This document shows positions 43,037-50,371 of a DNA stretch of 50,371 nucleotides, one piece after another; position 1 is the stretch's first letter, and every line of letters starts with the position of its first letter. The DNA comes from CAZVCG01 sp964626265 (GTDB lineage Bacteria; Pseudomonadota; Alphaproteobacteria; UBA9219), in NCBI GenBank assembly GCA_964626265.1, contig CAZVCG010000013.1, positions 1 through 50,371 on the forward strand, given 5' to 3'. The position numbers were made by a program, and so were the translations under genes. The notes under the pieces were generated by a model that was not told the DNA's origin, made no database searches, and saw nothing but the letters and a program-made list of their open reading frames with translations.

Positions 43037-43642
43037 TTATCTTTTTCTCATTAATGTCTCTGCGCCCAACGACATGCCGTTTATGTTCATGCGCGGCATC
43101 CCTGCCGGGAAAGGCGACCCAGCCCCGTTGATGGACATAAAGTTCAAAAGAGAAAAGCCATCACACGATTCGGAGGCCAACGAAGGCAAACTGAAACTGA
43201 AGCTCAAGTTGGGCACCGGTATGCATATCGATGCCAACAGGTTGTTGATCGCCGTCACAATGTAATTGCAAATTTGCGTGATGAGCCCCTCCAACAGAGC
43301 AACGATCAGCGCGGCCAAGCCGTCAATCGTCGCCATCAGCAGGCCCTTGATGATGCTCCAATATGTTTGCAGCTTCATGATGCACGCGCTGAGGTCCGTG
43401 ACCGTCATCTTGCGATAGGCTTGCTCGGCCGCCGTCATGGCCGCCGTCTGATAGGCGACGGAGGCCTGGTTCATGGCGGATTGAAGGCCTTTGTCGTTCC
43501 CGGGGTCGCACTCCTCTTCCGCCGAAAGCGTTTGCGCGAATGACAGTGACGGCATCATGACCGGAATCGCCAGAAGCAGACACGCTAACATCAACGCGGT
43601 TTTCAGGCTGGCGGTTAAAAATCTTGGCGTTTTGTCTAGCAT
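43037..43642 (-). CDS. Exported protein with the cluster's shared hydrophobic C-terminal domain (short form)
   Basis: A 201-residue protein with a signal peptide (ending SLSFAQ). It consists of a helical stretch (YQTAAMTAAEQAYRKMTVTDLSACIMKLQTYW), a long hydrophobic run (GLLMATIDGLAALIVALLEGLITQICNYIVTAINNLL) and a conserved tail (SESCD.FSLLNFMSINGAGSPFP). The last 150 residues are strongly similar to the C-terminal part of the upstream protein. The start at 43642 has GAGGAG seven bases upstream. No known family is recognised. The hydrophobic run could insert in a membrane or form an oligomer. Confidence 0.78.
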   Translation of the reverse strand: MLDKTPRFLTASLKTALMLACLLLAIPVMMPSLSFAQTLSAEEECDPGNDKGLQSAMNQASVAYQTAAMTAAEQAYRKMTVTDLSACIMKLQTYWSIIKGLLMATIDGLAALIVALLEGLITQICNYIVTAINNLLASICIPVPNLSFSFSLPSLASESCDGFSLLNFMSINGAGSPFPAGMPRMNINGMSLGAETLMRKR

Positions 43643-43658
43643 TTTGCTTCTCCTCATC

Positions 43659-44999
43659 TCATCGAGCCTTGGGCCTCAAAAGCTCAGCCCCCAACGACAT
43701 GCCGTTGATCTTCATCAGCGGCAACGACGACGGGAAAGGCGATCCTGCCCCGTTAATCGACATAAAATTCAACAGCGACACGCCGTCGCACGATTCCGAA
43801 GCCAGCGATGGCACGCTTAAGCTTAGATTTAAACTTGGTACGGGTATGCATATCGCCGCCAACAGGCTGTTGATGGCGTTTACGATCATATTGCACACTT
43901 GCGTCAACAGCCCCTGCAATAGCGCGACGATAAGCAAGGCGATCCCGTCCAAAGACGCCGTGAGCAGCCCTTTGATGACGTTCCAATAGGTTTGCAGCTT
44001 CATGATGCAGGCGTGAAGATCGGTGACGGTCATCTTGCGATAGGCTTGCTGCGTGGCGGCGATCGTGGCGTTTTGATAGGCTTTTGTAGCTAGCGTAATG
44101 CCCGCTAGCAAGTTAACATCCGTACATTTTGGAACTGGCATGGCTTTTGGCGGCGCGCCACAGGCGTTTCCGGGCAACAGCAAAAGTTCGTCTCCGCCCC
44201 CAGCCCCGCATTGAGGGTCGTTGACTACCTTTCCGTCCATCCTTCGGACAGCATTCAGCTCATCGGAAGTCATATTGGTGATAAAAGAAACGTCGTATCC
44301 CGCCCCGCGCACAAGATAATTCTGTACGCAGAATCCGCTCCCGTCGCGGGCGCTGAAAGCGCCATCGCACTGATAGCCGTTTTTTATGAATCCGTTGATT
44401 TTGGCTTTCGAGCCCAAACAGCCAAAGCCGCACGCATAAAGAATCGAACTCTGCGTAGCGGTTACGCAGGTGCTGGCCCTTTTCTTTGTCGGTTCCGTAC
44501 ATACCTCTTTCCCCGCAATTGCGCCAATATAGTTTTTACCGCCATTATTCCAATGATATCTCCAGTACTTGAGAGCCTCATTAACCTGTTTTTGATTGTC
44601 GGGAAACTTTCCAGGATTAGACAGATAGCTATAACCAAAAGCCCCCTCGAATGTCCCCGGGCACCATTGAATAAACCCTACGCAACCGAAACAGTTGACG
44701 CTATGCCATCCGCCTTCGCTCGCCGAAACGACGGAACCAAACTGCGCCATGGCGTATGCCTGATTTTTCGGCTCCGTTGGTACAGGAGCGGCGATCATGT
44801 AAGGATAGAGATCGTTTGTCGAAAGCGATTTGTCGTTAACGCGACGGCTGTTGTCGCATTTGGTGGCCGCTTGGGAGGGGCCAGTCGCAACGAAAAGCGA
44901 CACAAGCACGAGCAATAAAAGCGTCAGGCCGCGTCTTGCAAACAGAGCATCTAACCGCGCCAACGCAAGCCCATCAATCCAACGAAATGCGTTCGTCAC
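43659..44999 (-). CDS. Exported lysozyme/SLT-like protein fused to the shared hydrophobic C-terminal domain
   Basis: A 446-residue protein. A signal peptide of about 45 residues (LTLLLLVLVSLFVATGPSQA) is followed by a domain where Glu95 (SASEGGWH) and GFIQWCPGTF (Gln111) match the spacing of the lytic transglycosylase Glu and G-x-x-Q motifs. YLSNPGKFPDNQKQVNEALKYWRYHW follows. The C-terminal 150 residues repeat the next gene's domain almost motif for motif. The start is GTG at 44999 (AAGGAG ten bases upstream), overlapping the upstream gene by 26 bp. The catalytic role is inferred from motif spacing alone. It probably opens the wall for the system encoded here. Confidence 0.78.
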   Translation of the reverse strand: MTNAFRWIDGLALARLDALFARRGLTLLLLVLVSLFVATGPSQAATKCDNSRRVNDKSLSTNDLYPYMIAAPVPTEPKNQAYAMAQFGSVVSASEGGWHSVNCFGCVGFIQWCPGTFEGAFGYSYLSNPGKFPDNQKQVNEALKYWRYHWNNGGKNYIGAIAGKEVCTEPTKKRASTCVTATQSSILYACGFGCLGSKAKINGFIKNGYQCDGAFSARDGSGFCVQNYLVRGAGYDVSFITNMTSDELNAVRRMDGKVVNDPQCGAGGGDELLLLPGNACGAPPKAMPVPKCTDVNLLAGITLATKAYQNATIAATQQAYRKMTVTDLHACIMKLQTYWNVIKGLLTASLDGIALLIVALLQGLLTQVCNMIVNAINSLLAAICIPVPSLNLSLSVPSLASESCDGVSLLNFMSINGAGSPFPSSLPLMKINGMSLGAELLRPKAR

Positions 45000-45537
45000 A
45001 GGCTACGATCTCCTTAAAATCGTTTCGAATGAAATAATACTTTCCAGATGCGCATGCTTGTTCAGTCTCCGGCCATCCTTTTATGATTTTGGGGCTCCCT
45101 GATGTGCGCAAACGAACCCTGAAAGGACATAAAGAAGGCGTTGCACACAAGCCAGGGGCAATCATTGAAATAGTGATTTCCACAGATCCAATTTTGGATG
45201 TCTTTTCCCAAATCCACGCACCTTCACCAAGGGAAGAATCCCTGACTTCCTTATCTGTCCAAATGCCGCTTTTGTCTTTGAAGGTCTTCTGTTGAACTTC
45301 GGTTAACGGCATATGAATGTAGTTTGGCTTTTCACAGGGTATCCCCATACCAATGCCGCGTTCTTGTTCTGTCAGCGCCTCCGGGTAGCAAATGTCGCCA
45401 TTTGGTTCGACAGGCTTGCCGTTAATAGTGACAGGCGCTTTTTTTCCCTCGGTCTTGCTGCTGTTCACATCAGCAGCATTCGCGCTGCCGCATAGCAGCA
45501 AACTCGCGACCATCGATATGACCAAAAACCCGCGCAT
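44974..45537 (-). CDS. Exported protein of unknown function, first gene of the minus-strand cluster
   Basis: A 187-residue exported protein with a signal peptide (about residues 1-21, ending ANA-A). The mature part is polar, with Cys pairs (DICYPEALTEQE ... GIPCEKPN; GLCATPSLCPF; QACASG ... VACDE). I recognise no family. The start at 45537 has GGAG five bases upstream; a GTG six bases earlier overlaps it less well. The stop overlaps the start of the lysozyme-like gene by 26 bp, showing coupling. It is the first gene of the cluster, 297 bp downstream of the xerD stop. Confidence 0.76.
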   Translation of the reverse strand: MRGFLVISMVASLLLCGSANAADVNSSKTEGKKAPVTINGKPVEPNGDICYPEALTEQERGIGMGIPCEKPNYIHMPLTEVQQKTFKDKSGIWTDKEVRDSSLGEGAWIWEKTSKIGSVEITISMIAPGLCATPSLCPFRVRLRTSGSPKIIKGWPETEQACASGKYYFIRNDFKEIVACDERISLD

Positions 45538-45834
45538 CGGCACTCCAAATCAGGCTTTGAATTGCCCGTCACTCTAAACGGGTCATTTCCATTTAGCCAT
45601 AGCGAATTAACAGAGAATCCGCCCCTCATTTAATCTTCGGCTTTTGAGCTTAATAAGTTTTTAATTTGATCAACTTTGGCGCAACAAGCTTGTGCAGCGC
45701 TTCGACTTTTAACCATAACGATTCCGGAACGTCGAATGCTGCAAAGGCGTTACAGAAAATGACAGGCCTGGAAGGTTGTTTTTTGTCTGCCTATTAAACC
45801 GCATGGTTAACGATCCGGTAACGTTACGGTACTC
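45538..45834. other. Upstream region of the minus-strand cluster
   Basis: These 297 bp between the xerD stop and the first cluster gene are comparatively AT-rich. They contain an ATGGTTAAC copy (45803-45811) and, 6 bp beyond it, a perfect 10-bp palindrome GTAACGTTAC (45818-45827). I infer the cluster's promoter and operator here, but no -35/-10 pair is convincing. Confidence 0.4.
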
Positions 45835-46761
45835 TTAATGACCTGCTTTTCGCGTTCGTGATGGCGGTTTTTGTCGCGCCAAGGGATGGTGTTCCGTCAC
45901 CGTTTTAGTCAGCCGCGACGAGGCCACATGGGTATAAATCTGGGTCGTTGCGATGTCGGCATGACCAAGCATCGTCTGGACGCTGCGCAGATCCGCGCCG
46001 TGCTCGATGAGATGCGTCGCGAAAGCGTGCCGAATCACGTGAGGGCTGATCCTCTCGGGCGCGATCCCCGCCTGCGCGCCAAGCGCTTTGATCATCTGAA
46101 AAAACCGCTGACGCGTGACGAAACCCGTTTTGGCCCCAAATGAGGGAAAGAGGTAAGGGGAGGCGCGCTTTGGCCCCAACACGGCCTTGCGGTGTTCCAG
46201 CCAGTTCTTAAGCGCGGCAATTGCCGGATCGCCGAGGGGGACCAACCTCTCCTTCCCCCCCTTCCCCTTTACCCGCACCAAACCTCGATCGAATAAAATC
46301 GACCCCACAGGCAAACTTACCAATTCCGTTACGCGCAAGCCCGCGGCATAAAGAAGCTCCAGCATGGCTTTGATCCGCGCGCCCTCTTCTTCCTTAAGTT
46401 GGCCAACGGCTTTCAGAAGCGCGGCGACTTCGTCCTCGCTCAGGTATTTCGGCAACGCTCGGCCCAGCTTAGGCGCATCGATGCTGCGCGTCGGATCTTC
46501 CTCGCGGAGTTTTTCGGAACACAGGAAGCGGAAATATTGCCGAAGCGCAGACAATCGCCGCGCCTGCGTACGCGCCGCAAGATCGCGCATCGAAGCGATA
46601 TAGGAGCGGATGTCGTCCTCGTTCGCCTTGTCCAGATCGACTTTGCGCTTGGCCAAATACTGAGCGGCATCGTCAAGGTCACGCGCATACGCGGCGCGCG
46701 TGTTTACCGACGCGTTGCGCTCGGCCAAAAGCATATCGAGAAAGGCGGATAAATTGGGCAT
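45835..46761 (-). CDS. xerD: Tyrosine site-specific recombinase XerD
   Basis: Resolves chromosome dimers at dif together with XerC. A protein of 308 residues, the normal length. The full catalytic set is visible: Arg133 (GLRVTEL), Lys157 or 160 (KGKGGKERLVPL), His231-x-x-Arg234 (HVIRHAFATH), His257 (MLGHAD), and Tyr266 (TQIYTH). The N-terminal core-binding domain is complete. The start at 46761 is the first ATG that gives the usual XerD beginning; an in-frame TTG 39 bases upstream is less likely. It is divergent from lptC. It is a housekeeping recombinase, not evidence of a mobile element. Confidence 0.94.
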   Translation of the reverse strand: MPNLSAFLDMLLAERNASVNTRAAYARDLDDAAQYLAKRKVDLDKANEDDIRSYIASMRDLAARTQARRLSALRQYFRFLCSEKLREEDPTRSIDAPKLGRALPKYLSEDEVAALLKAVGQLKEEEGARIKAMLELLYAAGLRVTELVSLPVGSILFDRGLVRVKGKGGKERLVPLGDPAIAALKNWLEHRKAVLGPKRASPYLFPSFGAKTGFVTRQRFFQMIKALGAQAGIAPERISPHVIRHAFATHLIEHGADLRSVQTMLGHADIATTQIYTHVASSRLTKTVTEHHPLARQKPPSRTRKAGH

Positions 46762-46809
46762 ACAAGCCGCAGGGTTGCAAACATGCCCCCTCTCAGTCAA
46801 TGATGGCGT

Positions 46810-47544
46810 ATGGCCAAAAAGACCACCCCAACGCCGCCGTCAGGCGACAAAACGCACGCCCTGAAATTCCTCAGGCCGCGCGATACGCGCCGCGCCTTTG
46901 CGCAAAGCGCGCGTTATAACCGCGCCATAGGCATTTTACGCTGGGCGTTGCCCGCGCTTGTGTTTCTGGGTCTGGCGGTTTTGGTTATCTGGCCAATGGT
47001 TGGGGCGCAAAAGCTGAGCGCCGTGATTGCCGAGAACATCCCCAACCTCGTTATCGAAAACCTTCAGCTCAAGGGCCTAGACGCGAAAAATCAGCCGTAT
47101 TCGCTCACGGCCGCGCGCGCGCTTCAAGTCAAGGATCTGAAAAACGTGATCGAACTTGAACAGCCGAAAGGCGACATCGCGCTTTCAGACGGCGCATGGA
47201 TCGCAGGACAGGCCCAGACGGGCCGTTACGATCAGGTAAAAAAGAGCCTTTGGCTCGGCGGCAATGTAAATATCCACCATGACGGCGGCTATGAGTTCAC
47301 AACCAACGAAGCGCATGTCGATATGAATGAAAACGCGGCATGGGGGGAAAAACCTGTGTTGATTCAAGGATCCTTCGGCGAAATCAGGGGCGAAGGCTTT
47401 CGCGTGACGAACAAGGGCAACACGATGGTTATCACTGGCCCGGCCAAAGCTCTGCTGCAATTGCAGGGGACTAAGCCCTCTGATAAAACGGGCCCAAGCA
47501 AGACGGATTCGCCCAGATCCCCATCCAAGCAAGGAAAGCGTTAA
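46810..47544 (+). CDS. lptC: LPS export protein LptC
   Basis: A 244-residue inner-membrane protein of the Lpt bridge that passes LPS from LptB2FG to LptA. One N-terminal membrane helix (WALPALVFLGLAVLVIWPMV) follows a basic tail of about 50 residues. The periplasmic LptC domain includes NLVIENLQLKGLDAKNQPYSLTA and GGYEFTTNEAHVDMNEN. The C-terminus is Lys/Ser/Pro-rich. The stop overlaps the start of lptA by 1 bp (TAATG), which shows coupling. Confidence 0.92.
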   Translation: MAKKTTPTPPSGDKTHALKFLRPRDTRRAFAQSARYNRAIGILRWALPALVFLGLAVLVIWPMVGAQKLSAVIAENIPNLVIENLQLKGLDAKNQPYSLTAARALQVKDLKNVIELEQPKGDIALSDGAWIAGQAQTGRYDQVKKSLWLGGNVNIHHDGGYEFTTNEAHVDMNENAAWGEKPVLIQGSFGEIRGEGFRVTNKGNTMVITGPAKALLQLQGTKPSDKTGPSKTDSPRSPSKQGKR

Positions 47545-48458
47545 TGCGGGAATTTTATGTCGTGTTTTTGTGCGTACTGATCGCCGTGGGATCGCCCGCC
47601 CTGGCGCAGGACAAGCCGGTTTCCGCGGCGTCGCCTTTGGGCATGACGTCAACGTCGAACGAACCTCTGGAAGTCAGCGCCGACGGCAGTCTTGAATGGC
47701 ATCAGGATCAACGCGTCTATCTCGCCAAGGGCAACGCCAAGGCGAAGCGCGGCAACGTGACGGTCGAAGCCGATCTTCTCACCGCGCACGAACGCGAAAA
47801 AGACAAAACCGCTTCACAGAAAAAAGACGACAAGAAAAACGAAGCGTTCAGCGGCGATGTCGATGTGCTGACCGCCGAAGGCAACGTGCGCATCACAGAT
47901 CCGAAACAACAGATTTTCGGCGACAAGGCCATATACGACCTCGACAAGAAGATCGCGCGCATCACGGGCGGCAATTTGAAATACGTCACCTCGCGCGACG
48001 TGATTACGGCGAAAGACGCGCTGGAATATCATGAAAACGAACAAGTCGCGCTCGCGCGCGGCAAAGCGCAAGCCGTTCATCAGGACCGCCGCATCGAAGC
48101 CGACATCATGAAGGCGCACTTCACGCAAAGCGCGTCAGGCCAGATGGAAATGTCGACAATGACCGCCGAAGGCAACGTCAGCGTCGTCACGAAAAACGAC
48201 GTCACGCGCGGCGACAAGGCCGTCTATGACATCAAGCGCAACGTCGCGGTGATGCAAGGCAACGTCCGCATCTCGCGCGCCGACACGCAACTGTCCGGCG
48301 ACCGCGCCGAAGTGGATTTCACGAAAGGCGAAAGCCGCCTTATCAATCAAGGCTCTGGGCGCGTCCGGGCCGTGCTGACGCCTAAGTCTATGGACTCAGG
48401 CGCAAAATCGGCGCAAAAATCCGCCCCGGTTACGACAAAATCAGGCGCTAAAAAATAA
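47544..48458 (+). CDS. lptA: LPS transport protein LptA (OstA), extended
   Basis: Periplasmic beta-jellyroll protein that forms the LPS bridge. It has 304 residues, much more than the roughly 185 of E. coli, because the OstA unit appears at least twice. The first unit is near residues 45-180 (LEWHQDQRVYLAKGNAKAKRGNVTVEAD ... VLTAEGNVRITDPKQQIFGDKAIYDLDK). The second is near 165-280 (LEYHENEQVALARGKAQAVHQDRRIEAD ... MTAEGNVSVVTKNDVTRGDKAVYDIKR). The signal peptide ends SPALAQ. It is coupled to lptC upstream. Confidence 0.93.
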   Translation: MREFYVVFLCVLIAVGSPALAQDKPVSAASPLGMTSTSNEPLEVSADGSLEWHQDQRVYLAKGNAKAKRGNVTVEADLLTAHEREKDKTASQKKDDKKNEAFSGDVDVLTAEGNVRITDPKQQIFGDKAIYDLDKKIARITGGNLKYVTSRDVITAKDALEYHENEQVALARGKAQAVHQDRRIEADIMKAHFTQSASGQMEMSTMTAEGNVSVVTKNDVTRGDKAVYDIKRNVAVMQGNVRISRADTQLSGDRAEVDFTKGESRLINQGSGRVRAVLTPKSMDSGAKSAQKSAPVTTKSGAKK

Positions 48459-48489
48459 TTTAAGGAAATTCAGGCATATTAAGCACGGC

Positions 48490-49282
<793 letters not shown>

Positions 49283-49293
<11 letters not shown>

Positions 49294-49576
49294 ATTTGCG
49301 TTTTGGCATCGGCGCGGCAGGATCTTTACCGCACATTAAGTTCCAATAAACCCAAGAACGGCGATCTATAATGCCCGGTGGCGCTTTTTCCAAAGCCTCC
49401 AGAAAATCATCGTCGCTAACGTATTGCCTTATAATTTTCATGTCCTCATGCGTAGCACGAGCCATGGCGTAAGCCATAAACCGCACAGGATCAGCCAAAG
49501 CCTCCACAGGCTCTTCGAACCACACAATACGACGAGCAACATTCAGAAGCTCCGGCGTATGAGGTAAATCCTTCAC
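49283..49576 (-). CDS. Small partner protein of the AbiEii-like nucleotidyltransferase
   Basis: A 97-residue soluble protein with no family name I can give. It contains RIVWFEEPVEALADPVRFMAYAMARATHEDMKIIRQYVSDDDF, reminding me of small proteins often encoded beside AbiEii-type genes. The start is GTG at 49576 with GGAG eight bases upstream, inside the end of the upstream gene, so translation is probably coupled. Its end overlaps lptB by 11 bp on the opposite strand. A role as antitoxin or accessory protein is inference from position. Confidence 0.78.
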
Positions 49577-49580
49577 AATA

Positions 49581-50207
49581 TCAGCTCCCTAACTCTTCCA
49601 AGCTTACCGTTTTTACGGCAGCGAGAAGTCTTTGTTGAACGTCAAGCGGCAAGGACGGAACATCGCCAAAATAGCTCAGCGCTTTGAGCGTGATCAACGG
49701 ATTAAATTTCTTTCCATATACTGTTTCCGCAGCCTTCAGGGCATCAACAAGCTTTAAACCATGTCGAAGAAGTGCGTCGATATCGAGAAAATCCTTTTCC
49801 TCGGCACGCTTTTGTACAATGTCCATTTTGGTCGCAGCCAAATCGAGCAGTGAAGCTACGTAAATATTGTTTCCCTCGGCTTGATCACGCTTCCCGACCG
49901 TTCCGAGCGACAAACCGCCGAAAAATGAAACAAGAACGGGCCCGCCGCGATCAACGCGGCACGTCAAGGTATTGGGGTCGGCCTGAACGGTTTCGGCTTC
50001 CTTAAGATAGGCCACAGAACGCAATAGTTCGTCCGGAAGTAACGCGTCGTTTGTAAAAAAATCAAAATCGACGGATGTGCGGTGGCCAAGCCTCAACGCA
50101 ATAGCCGTACCGCCATATAATGTGAAGTACTGTGGCGTTGAGGCAAGTTCCGGCCACAAACTAAGCTGTGCCGGAGGAAAAATGGTAAGATTCGGTTGAA
50201 ATGACAT
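49581..50207 (-). CDS. AbiEii/AbiGii-type nucleotidyltransferase
   Basis: A 208-residue protein of the DNA-polymerase-beta-like fold. The motif YGGTAIALRLGHRTSVDFDFF has the G-G-T and D-x-D pattern of AbiEii, the toxin of abortive-infection and type IV-like toxin-antitoxin pairs. LLDLAATKMDIVQKRAEEKDFLDI is the second conserved block. It is upstream of the 97-residue gene by 4 bp. Whether it is a toxin, as in AbiE, or a housekeeping nucleotidyltransferase is not shown by sequence; no AbiEi-like antitoxin is visible. Confidence 0.88.
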   Translation of the reverse strand: MSFQPNLTIFPPAQLSLWPELASTPQYFTLYGGTAIALRLGHRTSVDFDFFTNDALLPDELLRSVAYLKEAETVQADPNTLTCRVDRGGPVLVSFFGGLSLGTVGKRDQAEGNNIYVASLLDLAATKMDIVQKRAEEKDFLDIDALLRHGLKLVDALKAAETVYGKKFNPLITLKALSYFGDVPSLPLDVQQRLLAAVKTVSLEELGS

Positions 50208-50267
50208 GATGTCGATATAGCACTAAATTACCCACACCCCCAACATCATTGACAGAATCGGGCTTTT

Positions 50268-50313
50268 GTCATTCCCGCGAAAGCGGGGATCCAGTGGCCC
50301 GCGTCTGCGGGCC
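50268..50313. repeat. Second copy (partial) of the palindromic repeat
   Basis: GTCATTCCCGCGAAAGCGGG begins at 50268, matching the left end of the element in rluD, and a GGCCCGC/GCGGGCC hairpin (50296-50313) matches its inner hairpin in reverse. The sequence after it differs, and the window ends at 50371, so the right end is either absent or different here. Confidence 0.82.
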
Positions 50314-50371
50314 GTATTAGGGTCCAGACTCAATTAAGCCACCAGTAGACGGTTGAGATTAAGCAGACTGC

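Noticed and set aside
21039..45537. The cluster as a conjugative element
   Set aside because: No relaxase, coupling protein, origin of transfer or partition genes in the window.
45835..46761. XerD-type recombinase as an integrase of a mobile island or as a shufflon recombinase
   Set aside because: Length and motifs fit the chromosomal XerD, and it sits next to lptC, a core gene; no attachment repeats were seen.

Overview
The window reads as chromosomal DNA of an alphaproteobacterium. The evidence is the gene content and the neighbour pairs: a heat-shock sigma factor (rpoH) next to rluD, an xerD/lptC-lptA-lptB junction, an Fe-type sodB, a DUF1036 protein and a parvulin isomerase. No species can be named from sequence alone. 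The large pilus/secretion cluster resembles ones I would expect in little-studied, host- or prey-associated Alphaproteobacteria, but that is inference. I found no rRNA, tRNA, CRISPR array or transposase. One assembly gap (38 N) interrupts secA.

Layout. (1) Positions 1-5312 hold mixed housekeeping and envelope genes: the 3' end of ahcY, a conserved hypothetical, sodB, an OmpA-domain protein, a Met/His-rich exported protein, a bacteriohemerythrin and a periplasmic PpiC-type isomerase. (2) Positions 5478-17792 hold a polytopic GT-C-like membrane protein, galE, secA, a B12-type radical SAM protein, two unknown proteins, a GT4 glycosyltransferase overlapping a Gfo/Idh/MocA oxidoreductase, and a one-module ClpA/B-like AAA ATPase. 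(3) Positions 17916-20978 hold a DUF1036 protein, rpoH, rluD (with a palindromic repeat inserted in frame) and a small exported Cys-rich protein. (4) Positions 21039-45537 are about 24.5 kb of genes all on the minus strand. (5) Positions 45835-50207 hold xerD, the lptC-lptA-lptB operon and a two-gene AbiEii-like nucleotidyltransferase module. A second copy of the palindromic repeat follows.

The minus-strand cluster is the centre of interest. Read in the direction of transcription, it opens with five exported, mostly Cys-rich proteins. They include two homologous pairs, and one member carries a lysozyme/SLT-like domain. Next come an unknown soluble helical protein coupled to a lytic transglycosylase, a DsbC-like thioredoxin-fold protein with a CPHC motif, and a small membrane protein. 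Then come DotD, DotC, DotB and IcmT in the same order as traH-traI-traJ-traK of IncI plasmid R64. After a 308-bp gap follows a type IVb thin-pilus operon of R64 type: PilL, PilN, PilO, PilP, PilQ, PilR, three PilS-like pilins, a pilin-like membrane protein, a PilM-like protein and a PilV-like tip protein ending in a phage-tail-fibre S74 chaperone domain.

A plausible reading is a chromosomal adhesion/secretion machine that joins Dot/Icm-type outer-membrane and ATPase parts to a thin pilus, with its own peptidoglycan-opening and disulfide-forming enzymes. The window has no relaxase, coupling ATPase, DotG/DotH/DotI, PilU peptidase or shufflon recombinase. Conjugation is therefore not supported from this window, and the core secretion channel, if present, must lie elsewhere.
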